NCBI GenBank assembly: GCA_009773005.1
Contig: WOUT01000005.1
Span: 105,077 to 169,076 of the forward strand
Origin: Chloroflexota bacterium
GTDB taxonomy: Bacteria > Chloroflexota > Anaerolineae > Anaerolineales > Anaerolineaceae
Reading direction: 5' to 3'
DNA: 64,000 nucleotides
Positions 52,343 to 62,171 of this stretch are shown piece by piece. The notes below the pieces were generated by a model. The model searched no databases, was not told where the DNA came from, and worked only from the letters and a program-made list of their open reading frames with translations. Both the position numbers and the translations under genes were made by a program. Position 1 is the stretch's first letter; each line of letters starts with the position of its first letter.

Positions 52343-55300
52343 TTAATAACTCCCCGCGTCATTTGTGAATGCGCCAGATTCAAGACACTCCTTGACAATT
52401 TTTGGATCAAAATCCGATCCTGCCAATGAACGAATATGTTTGATCACTTTTTCTTCAGACCATGCCTTGCGATAAGGGCGGTCACTCCGCAGTGCATCCC
52501 AAACATCCACCACTGCAAATATCCTGGCAGAAAGCGGGATTTGTTCCGCGCTTAGGCCACGCGGGTAACCCGTACCATCCCACTTCTCATGGTGGCAGTA
52601 TGGAATATCTAACGCGCCACGCAGATAACCGATTGGTGACAACATTTCATAAGCCAATCTCGGGTGAAGGCGCATGACCTCCCATTCATTATCCGACAAA
52701 GGTTCGGGTTTATGCAAGATTCCGTCAGGAACTCCTAACTTGCCAATATCATGCAGCAGCGCTCCCCACCGGATTTGTTTTAAATCATTGTCGCTGAATT
52801 CAAATTTGCGCGCAAGCCTTAAGGTTAATTCAGTCACACGTTGCGTGTGTCCCTCAGTTTCCTTATCGCGTAAATCGAGAGCTCGCGACCAACCCTCTAT
52901 GGTAGCGTTATACGCAAGACTTAACTCGGTATTGGAACGGTATAAATTTTCAAACATTTGGGTGTTATCGATTGCGATGGAGGCCTGTTCAGCCAGTGAC
53001 CTTAGGAAGTTAAGCCAATCTTCATCCGGCTCAAAGGGAGAGCGGCGAAAAACCTCCAACACCCCTTTTAATTGTCCTTTTGCAATCAGCGGTACCCCAA
53101 AGTACGTGATAAAATTTTCGTTCGCCAGAATGGTAGTAAGTAACCTGTTGCCAGGCTCTTTCAGGTTCAATACCTGAATTAACTTGCGCTCCAGCGCCGC
53201 CCGACCCGCGTAGCTTTCTCCCAGACGCAAAAAAGTCCGTTCGATTGCATTGGATCGAAATCCCTGCCCTGTTGTATATTCCAGCATTTGATTTTCCGGG
53301 TTGAACAATAATACATTGGCAGCATCCATGTTCAATTGTGAAATCACATTACTCACCAATATCTCCAGGCTGACTTGCATATCAAAGCTGGATGAGATCG
53401 CCCGGTCAATGGAACTTAGTGCAGAAAGCTGCCTTAAACGATGTTCAGTTTGTTCTTTCAAAGTTGTACGTTGTATGGCATTGCCGGCAATTTCACTGAG
53501 GGTGGATAATAGTTGAACTTCATCTTGTGTGATCTCGCGCGGTAATTCGACACTGACATTTATCACACCGATCACGTTCTCAGCGGTTCGAAGCGGAACG
53601 GTTACTCCCCCCAACCCTGATTCAATCAGATTGTGCCCGGTTTCAGAAACTACAGCGTCCAGCCGGTATTCCCTGGCAATATGTGGTTGATCTTTATTGA
53701 ATACCATCCCTGGTATTCCCTCACCTGGTTTTAGTGGAAGGTTTGTCGGTATACCGGTTTTATTCTCATAACCTCGGGTTATTGCGGGTTCTAAATCATT
53801 CTTTTCCAGTCTATACAACCAAATACTTCCAATCTCCGCCTGCATGATCTCCAAAATAGCGTCAATCAATATTGGCAGCATATCTTCCAGTGTGCGCGCG
53901 GTTCGTAACGATTTTGACAATTTTCCAACCGCTTCCAACATAGTCAACCGTTGTTTGGATTCAACTTCAAGATTGGTTTTTTTAGTAACATCTTCAGCAA
54001 TACTTAATATAAATTGAGGAGATCCATCACTGCGAAACATCGGGATCTTTTTTTCATGTAAAATTCGTTGCCCGGAATCCCTGGTGATGACATTTTCTTC
54101 TGCAATGTCTAAAATTTCCTTTTTAATAATTACTTTCTTATCTTGTGCCGTGTAGAAATCAGCCTCGTTTTTTGGGAAAAGGTCATGAACAGATTTCCCG
54201 ATGATTTGGTCATTCGGTATGCCCAGATATTCCTCAACCGGTCGGTTTACTTTCAAGAATTGCAGGGTTTCAGTCTCTTTAACCGTGATCATTTCCGGAA
54301 TATTATCAAGAATGCTTTTTAGAAAGGCTTCGCTTTCCTGAAGTTTACTTTCGGTGAGCTTGAGACCGGTGATGTCTGTGCAAAATGCGAGGAGTGTGCC
54401 ATCAGACAGTTTTACTGCATTTGAAAAAACGGTCAGGTTTGTTTGATCTTTTCTTTGAAATCTGAGTTCCGCTGAAGCGCTCCCTTTTTCGATAAGGTCC
54501 ATTAATAATTTTTGAGATATGTTGATTTCTTGTGAGGGAACCACCTGTGTAATTAACATGTGTAACAACTCGTCGCGTGAATACCCAAGCTGGTTACACG
54601 TCGCCTGGTTTACCTCCAGGAATTTCCCGGTCTGGTCAACGATAAATACGCTGATCGGTGAGTTCTCAAGGTAACTGTGATATTTGCTTTCAGAAAGAAT
54701 CTTCGCTTCTATTGCTTTATTCAGTTCTGTGACATCTCGATGGATGATGCATGCCATGAAACCATAGTCTTTCTTGATTGGAAAAACCAAACTTTGAATC
54801 ATAACTGGCTTGCCATCTGGTTTGATGATCTCGGTTTCCAGAGGTTGACCTATCCAGGTAGTTTCTCCGGTTTCTAGAAGATTGCGAAGCATCCCTTTTT
54901 TTCTTTCCATAAATTCAGGGACTGCTAATTTTGGATTTACCTTTGCCTGCACTTCCCAAATATAGCGGCCAATGGCTCTTTCTCGTTCTACTCCGGTGAT
55001 TCGTTCTTCGCTCTCGTTCCATTCAATAATTATCCCGTCAACGCCGACTAAAACGATACCTTCGGAGGATTGCTCTGTGAGGCTGCGAAATTTCCATTCA
55101 TTCTCCTGTAATCTTTCTTCGGCTAATTTTCGCGCTGTTATATTCTCATGAGCAATGACAATGTATCTTTGAATGATATTGAATGCAGTAATGTGGACAA
55201 CAAACCAACGTTTTTCTGCAGGGCTGTGGCATGGATATTCTATACTCACTTCTGCGTTTTCATTGGAAATTATCTTCCAAATGGCTTCTGAAACGACAGA

Positions 55301-55930
55301 AGCTTCTTCAGACCTTTCGCCTACAGCGAGATCGCAAATTTTCAGGTAATTGGCGCCAACACCAAATTCTTTAAGCGCCAATCCATTTTCAAGGCCAAAT
55401 TTCCTCCACGCGCTATTCACTGCAACAATGACTCCATTTTCGTCCAGTATTGCAATATGCGAAGAAAGAGCATCAAGCGTGGATTGTAAAAAGACCTTGG
55501 ATTCTACAAGCTCAATAAATGCATCTTTTCGTGCGGTAATGTCTTGAGAAAAATAAACCTGCCGATAAGGTTCGCCGCTGGTTTCAGGGAGCAAAAAGGT
55601 GAACATTGTAACCCATCGCATTTCTCCATCCGGTTTATAAATGCGATATTCCAATAAATTTGATATTTCATCGATCCGGGAATTTGTGGTTAACACTGCC
55701 TGGCGATCTTCCGGGTGAACACTCATTAGAAACGAATTGGGCTGCGCATAAAAGGTGGCGTGTGTTCTTCCCCATATACGCTCATAATCTTTGCTTATGT
55801 AAAGGATTTGCCCTGTGTGCAGATCTCTCACCCAGTAAGCCTGATCAAGATCATCAGCAAGCCGCATGCGTTTGATCTCGCTCTCAACCAGCTTTCTTAT
55901 GGTTTTTTGGTCCGCAGTTTCCCTCTTCAT
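52343..55930 (-). CDS. Multi-PAS, dual-GAF HD-GYP phosphodiesterase
   Basis: A 1195-residue cytoplasmic signalling protein with no membrane helix. About five PAS domains occupy residues 15-655 (for example VAVNSAWRKFGLENG, IEWNESEERITGVERER and LEVNQATCNQLGYSRDE); two GAF domains follow at about 665-985. The C-terminal HD-GYP domain has HDIGK with His1060 and HHEKWDGTGYP, the metal and cyclic-di-GMP hydrolysis residues. Such proteins lower cyclic-di-GMP in response to redox, ligand or gas signals read by PAS and GAF. No partner gene is near, so the signal remains open. Confidence 0.88.
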   Translation of the reverse strand: MKRETADQKTIRKLVESEIKRMRLADDLDQAYWVRDLHTGQILYISKDYERIWGRTHATFYAQPNSFLMSVHPEDRQAVLTTNSRIDEISNLLEYRIYKPDGEMRWVTMFTFLLPETSGEPYRQVYFSQDITARKDAFIELVESKVFLQSTLDALSSHIAILDENGVIVAVNSAWRKFGLENGLALKEFGVGANYLKICDLAVGERSEEASVVSEAIWKIISNENAEVSIEYPCHSPAEKRWFVVHITAFNIIQRYIVIAHENITARKLAEERLQENEWKFRSLTEQSSEGIVLVGVDGIIIEWNESEERITGVERERAIGRYIWEVQAKVNPKLAVPEFMERKKGMLRNLLETGETTWIGQPLETEIIKPDGKPVMIQSLVFPIKKDYGFMACIIHRDVTELNKAIEAKILSESKYHSYLENSPISVFIVDQTGKFLEVNQATCNQLGYSRDELLHMLITQVVPSQEINISQKLLMDLIEKGSASAELRFQRKDQTNLTVFSNAVKLSDGTLLAFCTDITGLKLTESKLQESEAFLKSILDNIPEMITVKETETLQFLKVNRPVEEYLGIPNDQIIGKSVHDLFPKNEADFYTAQDKKVIIKKEILDIAEENVITRDSGQRILHEKKIPMFRSDGSPQFILSIAEDVTKKTNLEVESKQRLTMLEAVGKLSKSLRTARTLEDMLPILIDAILEIMQAEIGSIWLYRLEKNDLEPAITRGYENKTGIPTNLPLKPGEGIPGMVFNKDQPHIAREYRLDAVVSETGHNLIESGLGGVTVPLRTAENVIGVINVSVELPREITQDEVQLLSTLSEIAGNAIQRTTLKEQTEHRLRQLSALSSIDRAISSSFDMQVSLEILVSNVISQLNMDAANVLLFNPENQMLEYTTGQGFRSNAIERTFLRLGESYAGRAALERKLIQVLNLKEPGNRLLTTILANENFITYFGVPLIAKGQLKGVLEVFRRSPFEPDEDWLNFLRSLAEQASIAIDNTQMFENLYRSNTELSLAYNATIEGWSRALDLRDKETEGHTQRVTELTLRLARKFEFSDNDLKQIRWGALLHDIGKLGVPDGILHKPEPLSDNEWEVMRLHPRLAYEMLSPIGYLRGALDIPYCHHEKWDGTGYPRGLSAEQIPLSARIFAVVDVWDALRSDRPYRKAWSEEKVIKHIRSLAGSDFDPKIVKECLESGAFTNDAGSY

Positions 55931-56420
55931 TGCAGTTCCTTAAGATCATTATCTGAAGAATTCTTGCAATTAACAAAAACGCACAGAGAAAGTGATCATC
56001 TCGATGCTGGAAAGAAGTGATGAAATCGAAAATGTTGAGATGCCAAATCGATATATGTAATATTATTATATATCAATTGTTGTTTTTCGGTTCTATTCAA
56101 TTCTTCTATAAAAAGTGTAATGATCATCCGCTTGAATCTTCATTTAGATTTGCTTTTTCAAGCTACGGTGGGTGTTTTTACCACAGCGATTTGTATTAAA
56201 GATCTTACTTGGCTTTTTTGCAACATATCATAAGTGAATAATTATCTCCTTTGATGATGGTCAAAAATAACCACTTTCGGAATGTTTTATCACATGGTAA
56301 TTATCTGAGTCATTTCAGGTTTTTTTCTTTTGGAAACCGATATCAGCGCAAAAAAGTTCTTCTTGAAAACTTTTATTCAGAAGGACTGAGTTGCCTGGAC
56401 GATTTATGGTGCAAACATAA
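55931..56420. other. 490-base AT-rich intergenic region, no gene seen
   Basis: Open frames here are short, rich in Phe, Ile and Tyr codons and lack ribosome sites, so I call none. It carries the promoter and leader of the multi-PAS gene on the minus strand. Confidence 0.5.
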
Positions 56421-56454
56421 AGAAAAATCCTCCTAGTTCAGAGCCAGGAGGATT
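56421..56454 (-). terminator. Rho-independent terminator of glnS
   Basis: AATCCTCCT and AGGAGGATT form a 9-bp stem with an 11-base loop. On the minus strand a TTTTTC run follows, 6-40 bases past the glnS stop. Confidence 0.85.
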
Positions 56455-56459
56455 CAGGA

Positions 56460-58142
56460 TTATTTGCTCTCGATCTTTGCCCAGGTATCTCGCAATGGTA
56501 CGGTCAGGTTGAATATAAGCTGCCCTGGCTTTGTATCCAGGTCAACACAGAAAAAGCCTTTGCGTTCAAACTGAAACTGTTGACCGGGCTTTACATTCGC
56601 CAAACTTGGTTCGACTCTGCATCCTGTCAGCACCTTGAGAGAATCCGGGCTCACGTAATCTAAATATGATTTATCCTCTTCCACTTTATTTGGGTTCTGG
56701 ATGGTGAACAACCGGTCGTACATGCGCACTTCAGCCTCAACGGCATGCACTGCCGAAACCCAATGAATCGTGCCCTGAACCTTGCGTCCGTCGAGAGCAT
56801 ATCCGCCGCGGGTTTGCGGGTCATAGGTGCAATGAATCTCCTCGATCTCGCCAGTTTTTTGATTTTTCACAAAATCTTCACATTTGATAATGTACCCGTA
56901 CCGCAGACGAACTTCACGCCCAGGGGATAACCTGAAATACTTTGGCGGCGGAACTTCGCGAAAATCATCCCGTTCAATATAAAGCTCTCTTGAAAATTGC
57001 AGGGTGCGTGTTCCTGCTGAAGGGTCTTCAGGGTTATTGACAGCTTCCAACTCCTCGACCTGCCCTTTAGGGTAATTGGTGATGACCACTTTGATTGGGT
57101 TAAGGACAGCCAGCACGCGTGAAGCCGTTTTGTTGAGCAGGTTACGCACATTAAATTCAAGAAGAGAGATATCGATCAAATTTTCGTTCTTGGCAACTCC
57201 GACCTGATCAATAAAGTTTCGGATCGCTTGTGCCGGGTATCCTCGCCGCCGCATGGCGCAAAGGGTGGGCATGCGGGGATCATCCCAACCTCTCACCAAG
57301 TTTTCTGAAACCAATTGCTTCAAAAATCGTTTACTCAGAATGGTATAAGTGACATTGAGCCTGGCAAATTCGATCTGCCGAGTCTTGAAAATTCCAAGTT
57401 CTTCAATGAACCAGTTATACAACGGACGGTGATCTTCATAAGCCAGATCGCAGAGCGAATGGGTGACACCTTCCATTGAATCTGATTGTCCGTGGGCAAA
57501 ATCATACATCGGATAGATGCACCATTTACTGCCAGTGCGGTGGTGAGAGGCGTGCAAAATCCGGTACATGGTTGGGTCGCGCATGTTGATATTACTGGCC
57601 GCCATATCAATTTTCGCTCGCAGCACGCACGCCCCTTCCGGGAACTCTCCTCTGCGCATCCGATCAAATATATCCAGATTTTCTTCAACAGAGCGGTTGC
57701 GATAAGGGCTTTCTTTGCCGGGTTCGGTGAGCGTTCCCCGATATTCCTTGATTTGGTCGGCAGAGAGATCATCCACATAGGCCTTACCCTTTTTGATCAG
57801 TTCAACAGCATAACCATACAGAGTTTCAAAATAATCAGACGCAAACAACTCCTGGTCACCCCAATCGTAGCCCAGCCAGCGAATATCTTCTTTAATTGCA
57901 TCAACATATTCGGTTTCTTCTTTTACCGGATTGGTATCATCAAACCGCAAATTGCACTTGCCGCCGAAGGCTTCAGCAATTCCAAAATCGATGCAGATGG
58001 CTTTGGCATGCCCAATATGCAGGTATCCGTTGGGTTCAGGAGGAAAACGGGTTTGTACATGATCAAATCTGCTGATACGAAGGTCTTCTTCGACGGCTTC
58101 ACGGATAAAATTACTGGCGCTAACTGCAGGCTCATTTGTCAT
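56460..58142 (-). CDS. glnS: Glutaminyl-tRNA synthetase
   Basis: A 560-residue class I synthetase that attaches Gln to tRNA-Gln. The nucleotide site is [18 protein letters not shown] (HIGH motif at about residues 38-47) and the KMSKS-like loop is [11 protein letters not shown] near 266. It has [16 protein letters not shown]-like [10 protein letters not shown] and the C-terminal beta-barrel anticodon domain ([12 protein letters not shown]). Length fits the GlnRS family (550-570). A direct GlnRS is present here, so Gln-tRNA need not be made only by the amidotransferase route. The gene lies downstream of tRNA-Gln on the same strand, separated by a hairpin. Confidence 0.95.
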   Translation of the reverse strand: MTNEPAVSASNFIREAVEEDLRISRFDHVQTRFPPEPNGYLHIGHAKAICIDFGIAEAFGGKCNLRFDDTNPVKEETEYVDAIKEDIRWLGYDWGDQELFASDYFETLYGYAVELIKKGKAYVDDLSADQIKEYRGTLTEPGKESPYRNRSVEENLDIFDRMRRGEFPEGACVLRAKIDMAASNINMRDPTMYRILHASHHRTGSKWCIYPMYDFAHGQSDSMEGVTHSLCDLAYEDHRPLYNWFIEELGIFKTRQIEFARLNVTYTILSKRFLKQLVSENLVRGWDDPRMPTLCAMRRRGYPAQAIRNFIDQVGVAKNENLIDISLLEFNVRNLLNKTASRVLAVLNPIKVVITNYPKGQVEELEAVNNPEDPSAGTRTLQFSRELYIERDDFREVPPPKYFRLSPGREVRLRYGYIIKCEDFVKNQKTGEIEEIHCTYDPQTRGGYALDGRKVQGTIHWVSAVHAVEAEVRMYDRLFTIQNPNKVEEDKSYLDYVSPDSLKVLTGCRVEPSLANVKPGQQFQFERKGFFCVDLDTKPGQLIFNLTVPLRDTWAKIESK

Positions 58143-58170
58143 TGGGTTTACTCCTGATTTGAATACAGAT

Positions 58171-58201
58171 AAAGCACCCGTACAGAAAGACTGGGTGCTT
58201 T
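58171..58201 (-). terminator. Hairpin between tRNA-Gln and glnS
   Basis: AAAGCACCC and GGGTGCTTT form a perfect 9-bp stem around 13 bases just after the tRNA on the minus strand. The T-run is short (TTTATC), so part of transcription may read through into glnS. Confidence 0.6.
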
Positions 58202-58210
58202 ACGAGAAGG

Positions 58211-58281
58211 CTGAGGGCAAAGGATTCGAACCTCTATATACACATCCAGAGTGTGCAGTCCTGCCATTGGACGAGCCCCCA
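58211..58281 (-). tRNA. tRNA-Gln (anticodon CUG)
   Basis: All four arms fold: acceptor TGGGGGC/GCCCTCA with one G-T pair, D stem GTCC/GGAC, anticodon stem GCACA/TGTGT with loop CTCTGGA (anticodon CTG), and T arm AGAGG-TTCGAAT-CCTTT. The U1-A72 pair with G73 is typical of tRNA-Gln. Genomic CCA is not encoded (CCT follows). It sits 69 bp upstream of glnS, so tRNA and its synthetase are neighbours. Confidence 0.95.
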
Positions 58282-58447
58282 CTATTGAATGATTAAATTT
58301 TATCACGGTCACGAATCGGTGTCTAGTTAATAATTTTGCGTGTTATTTTGCGTTGTTTTGTTATATCGAATGAAAAACCGAAAGAACGGAATTTAATGTA
58401 AAATTGTTTATTGCAGGAACAATCCAGTATTTATATATGGAGAATAT

Positions 58448-58957
58448 ATGACAAATTCAAACGAACTTAAACCAATCGGTTTTAGAGACATTGTTGTGGC
58501 TGCGCAAGCCACTTCCATCGAAAAATGGCGCAAACAGGTCGTGGCAGGTCAGCCAGAGACAGGTTCGGCGTTCGCTTTTATCAGTGACGAAGGCAGCTAT
58601 ATGCCAGGCGGCGAAGGAACAGCCCCGACACCTCTGACGTATTTCGTCTCAGGAATGGCGCTTTGACTGATCTCTCATGTGTCGCAGGTTGCGACCAAAA
58701 AGAGACTTGTAATCCGTAATGAAAAAGTAAATGTCACCGGTCACTTTCACGAACTGGGTTCTGTATTAAGAGGTGACGCCGAAGGGTTCTGTGACGGCTT
58801 TGAAGTAACCATTTCATTGGATTCTGATGAAGATCCAAAAGAAATCAGAGAATTGATCCGTCTCGCGCGTCAGATGTGTTTCACAGAAAAAGCCCTGGCA
58901 GGCAGCACACCCGTTCAGGTTAACCATTACATTAATGGGCAGAATTTTGAGATTTAG
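58448..58957 (+). CDS. OsmC-family selenoprotein peroxidase (in-frame UGA read as Sec)
   Basis: The frame from the ATG at 58448 meets TGA at 58664-58666 and continues in frame to TAG at 58955-58957. With TGA read as selenocysteine (U73) the product has 169 residues and is a complete OsmC-fold protein: TPLTYFVSGMAL-U-LISHVSQVA, where OsmC and Ohr have their first redox Cys, then the second Cys144 in ARQMCFTEKAL. OsmC proteins reduce organic hydroperoxides at that Cys. A SECIS-like hairpin follows 14 bases later. OsmC-like selenoproteins are known from environmental sequence surveys. The part before the TGA alone would lack the whole active site, so a stop here makes no functional sense. Confidence 0.88.
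58681..58695 (+). promoter_or_regulatory. SECIS-like hairpin (OsmC gene)
   Basis: GTCGCA-GGT-TGCGAC forms a 6-bp stem with loop GGT. The stem begins 14 bases and the loop 20 bases after the UGA at 58664-58666, inside the coding sequence, as bacterial SECIS elements do. The shape is almost the same as at 13312-13328. Confidence 0.78.
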
Positions 58958-58968
58958 TAAAATAATGA

Positions 58969-60039
58969 TCAAGGCTTAAGGTTTCGCCTGACGATGTCGG
59001 CAATGGTTATTTTATGCCGTGAAATTAGCTGGCTGTTCATCATTTGGATTTGTTTGCGCGGCGAATAGAATACCTCACTCCACCCGTACCCGGCGCAAGC
59101 GGTGTCTGCGATATTATTTCCGTCTGAATCTTTCCCCCACCAGGCACGATATTCCCTTTCAAGGTCCGGTTGGATGTGAAAGTTCGGATCGGCAAAATGC
59201 GCAGAGTAATAGTAATCTGGCGGCAATGCGTTTAGCAGCGTCTCAAATACATGCACACGTACGTGAAGTTTTTTATTCGCTTCGGATTGTGCGATCCGGC
59301 AAAGCCCGCGGACGGTGGAAAGTGGCGCAATTACTTCGATCCGCTGCAAATTTTCAAACCGCTCACTCACCCTTGCAATCACCTCTTTCATCACCAGACC
59401 GCTGGCAATGCTGTCCGCCAGAAACGCGACGTTGATATTTTCTTTTTGGTGTTGGTCCAGATCTTTATCTTTAAAGAGTGTCAGCTCAACTGTCCGGTTA
59501 TACACGGGAACTGAACTGTCAAAAACATGATGCGCGTCCAGAACAATCTCATCGCAGAAAAAACCGTAATTTGAAAATATGGCTTCAGCAACCAGATATT
59601 TCAACCCTTCGCGCGCGATCGGGAATATTGCAATATTCTGTTGTTTTAAACTTGAAAAAATCCCCGCCAGTGAAGGCGATCCTGTTAATATCGTTATTGC
59701 ATCACCAATGACTTGAGCGCGGTCTGAGCCCAGACATAATTGTCCGGGCAATATTTGCTCAGCTCGAGAGGAAAATTCGTTGGCATTCAAACCGATAATA
59801 TCCAGTAAATTTGAATCCAAATTGCATTTTCTTAAATACATAAATTTGGAGGTGGCGTCATTATGATAAAGAACAATTTCCAGTTCAGGCGCATCACTGA
59901 TGGATAATCGCCCGGGTCTAAAAAAACCGCTTTCTCCGGAGTGATGTTGGTAGAGAAGCGGTTCGTCTAGCGTCAGCGCGCCTTCAATCTTGTTAATTAC
60001 ATCCTCTGTAAACGAAACAGGATATTCGTATTGAGACAT
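58969..60039 (-). CDS. Hypothetical protein, phosphoribosyltransferase-like segment
   Basis: A 356-residue protein of no recognised family. The middle (NVAFLADSIASGLVMKEVI, about residues 205-223) resembles the PRPP loop of type I phosphoribosyltransferases, and the surrounding beta-alpha pattern could be such a fold, but the acidic pair is not clearly kept. The C-terminus is rich in Trp and Tyr (REYRAWWGKDSDGNNIADTA). The ATG at 60039 has GAAGGAG close by; a start at 60081 adds a short His-rich piece. It is divergent from hpt and convergent with the OsmC selenoprotein (11 bases). Role unknown. Confidence 0.55.
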   Translation of the reverse strand: MSQYEYPVSFTEDVINKIEGALTLDEPLLYQHHSGESGFFRPGRLSISDAPELEIVLYHNDATSKFMYLRKCNLDSNLLDIIGLNANEFSSRAEQILPGQLCLGSDRAQVIGDAITILTGSPSLAGIFSSLKQQNIAIFPIAREGLKYLVAEAIFSNYGFFCDEIVLDAHHVFDSSVPVYNRTVELTLFKDKDLDQHQKENINVAFLADSIASGLVMKEVIARVSERFENLQRIEVIAPLSTVRGLCRIAQSEANKKLHVRVHVFETLLNALPPDYYYSAHFADPNFHIQPDLEREYRAWWGKDSDGNNIADTACAGYGWSEVFYSPRKQIQMMNSQLISRHKITIADIVRRNLKP

Positions 60040-60293
60040 TTTCTCTCCTTCATGGTGACAGTGAATTGAATTCCTGACCAAAAAGAAGCAAGTGTCATTT
60101 CATAAAAATGCCTTCATGACTTGCCTTAAAGATTTTATATGATAATTGGTTTTTTGGGAAACAAAAACTCGCATTAAATCAATAATTGTACTGAAACCCC
60201 GTGCGCTTCATCTATTTAATTGGTACAATCAAAAAGGTTGCTTAATCTTTTAAACAACAGAAACAGCTCTTCGACACACTAAAAGGATTACTC

Positions 60294-60854
60294 ATGGACA
60301 AAGCCCCGAAATTTCCGTATGATTTTATCGATAAAGTGATCGTTTCTGAAGAAGAAATTAGAGATCGTGTTGAGGTTCTTGGCAGACAAATCGCGGCAGA
60401 TTATCATGATTCCAGGAATCTGTTGCTGCTGGGTCTGCTGCGCGGGAGTGTGGTCTTCATCACCGATCTGATGCGCCACATTCATCTGCCCATGACTATG
60501 GATTTTATGTCTGTGTCTTCCTATTCAGGCTCAGAATCCAGCGGGTTCGTGCGGATCGACTCTGATCACAAGACAAATATCCAGGGGTGGGATGTCATTC
60601 TGGTCGACGATATCATTGATACAGGCTATACCGTCCATACGGTGAGCAAATTGCTGCTTGACCGAAAACCCCGCAGTCTCAAAGTCTGCGCTTTGCTTGA
60701 TAAAGAAGAAAGACACAAGGTAGACATCAAGATCGATTACTATGGGTTCAAGATTCCCGATTATTTTGTGGTCGGTTACGGGCTTGATATTGATGAAAAA
60801 GGTAGAAATCTGCCCTATATCGCGTCAGTCGACCTCAAGAAATACAAGAAATAG
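60294..60854 (+). CDS. hpt: Hypoxanthine phosphoribosyltransferase
   Basis: A 186-residue purine-salvage enzyme that makes IMP from hypoxanthine and PRPP. The PRPP motif is DVILVDDIIDTGYTVHTV (about residues 99-116), with LLGLLRGSVVFITDLMRHI and MDFMSVSSYSG before it and GYGLDIDEKGRNLPYIA at the end. Length and order match bacterial Hpt. AAAGGA is six bases before the ATG. It precedes purA by 12 bp, so the two can work in one step series from IMP to adenylosuccinate. Confidence 0.93.
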   Translation: MDKAPKFPYDFIDKVIVSEEEIRDRVEVLGRQIAADYHDSRNLLLLGLLRGSVVFITDLMRHIHLPMTMDFMSVSSYSGSESSGFVRIDSDHKTNIQGWDVILVDDIIDTGYTVHTVSKLLLDRKPRSLKVCALLDKEERHKVDIKIDYYGFKIPDYFVVGYGLDIDEKGRNLPYIASVDLKKYKK

Positions 60855-60866
60855 GAGCCTGTAAAC

Positions 60867-62165
60867 ATGCCGATCATCATTGCAGTCGGAATGCAGTGGG
60901 GGGATGAAGGGAAAGGCAGAGCAGTTGACCTGCTTTCAGAAGATGTGGAGATTGTCGCACGTTACAACGGCGGTGACAACGCAGGTCACACCGTTACCGT
61001 TGGTGACAAAATTTTTAAATTGCACCTCATCCCGTCCGGCATTATCCACGGTCATACAATCGGCGTCCTGGGGAATGGTTTGGTGCTGAACCCCGCTACC
61101 CTGCTTGAGGAAATGGAAATGCTCCGTCAAGCGGGGATAATTATCACTCCTGAGCGGTTTTGGATCTCGGATGCGGCTCACTTTATCACCCCGGCACACC
61201 GGCTGATTGACCGCGCCCAGGAATCCGCGCGCGGCAAGTCGCAGATTGGCACCACGGGCAGAGGGATTGGCCCCTCATATGTTGACAAGTGTGCCCGCAG
61301 GGGCATTCGTGTCGGAAATTTGCTGCAACCGGAAGCGTTTCGCGAAAAAGTAAAACAGCATTTTGAAGATGCAAATAAACTGCTCACCATTCTCTACCGC
61401 CAGCCAGCAATTGAGGTTACCTCCATGGCCGAAGAGTTCATTGGGCAAGCCAGCCAACTCATCCCATATATCAAATGTGTTGGCATGCAAATACGGCACG
61501 CACTTAAGTATCACAAGATAATACTTGCCGAAGCCGCCCAAGGGACTTTGCTCGATCTCGACCAAGGATCGTATCCCTTTGTGACCAGTTCCTGCACCAC
61601 GGCTGCCGGTATTTTCAGCGGATTGGGCATTGGCATCCAACCCGTTGACCGTGTGATCGGCATCACCAAAGCCTTTCAAACCCGTGTCGGTGCAGGACCT
61701 TTCCCGACCGAACTATTCGACAAAACCGCTGCATTTCTGCGCGGCACAGGCTCGAATCCGTGGGACGAATACGGCACCACCACTGGCCGTCCGCGGCGGG
61801 TGGGCTGGCTGGATCTTGTCCTGTTAAAATACGCGGTCGAGATCAATGGCGCAACCGAACTGTTCCTGACCAAAATGGATGTCTTGTCCGGATTAGATGA
61901 GATCAAGTTTTGTACAGAGTATCTTATGGATGGAATTCCCGTTTCTGAATTGAATTTCAGCGGCGGCGCCGCGGAATTGGAGCGCTGCCAGCCAGTTTAC
62001 CGGTCCACTCCAGGATGGCAGGCTGACCTGCGTCCGATCCGCAAGTGGAAAGATCTGCCTCCGCAGGTGACTAAATATATCCAGATCATCGAAGCGTTCT
62101 GTGGTATACCTGTCACCCAGGTCTCTGTCGGACCTGAACGGAGCGCAGTGATCACACGGGAGTGA
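60867..62165 (+). CDS. purA: Adenylosuccinate synthetase
   Basis: A 432-residue GTP-dependent enzyme that joins IMP and aspartate. The start GMQWGDEGKGRAVDLL is the GTP loop, NGGDNAGHTV is next, and FVTSSCTTAAGIFSGLGI and RVGAGPFPTEL lie in the middle, with TTGRPRRVGWLDLVLL as another landmark. All catalytic blocks are present and length is normal. AGGAG lies eight bases before the ATG. Product goes to PurB, encoded 6 bp downstream. Confidence 0.95.
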   Translation: MPIIIAVGMQWGDEGKGRAVDLLSEDVEIVARYNGGDNAGHTVTVGDKIFKLHLIPSGIIHGHTIGVLGNGLVLNPATLLEEMEMLRQAGIIITPERFWISDAAHFITPAHRLIDRAQESARGKSQIGTTGRGIGPSYVDKCARRGIRVGNLLQPEAFREKVKQHFEDANKLLTILYRQPAIEVTSMAEEFIGQASQLIPYIKCVGMQIRHALKYHKIILAEAAQGTLLDLDQGSYPFVTSSCTTAAGIFSGLGIGIQPVDRVIGITKAFQTRVGAGPFPTELFDKTAAFLRGTGSNPWDEYGTTTGRPRRVGWLDLVLLKYAVEINGATELFLTKMDVLSGLDEIKFCTEYLMDGIPVSELNFSGGAAELERCQPVYRSTPGWQADLRPIRKWKDLPPQVTKYIQIIEAFCGIPVTQVSVGPERSAVITRE

Positions 62166-62171
62166 GGGTGA

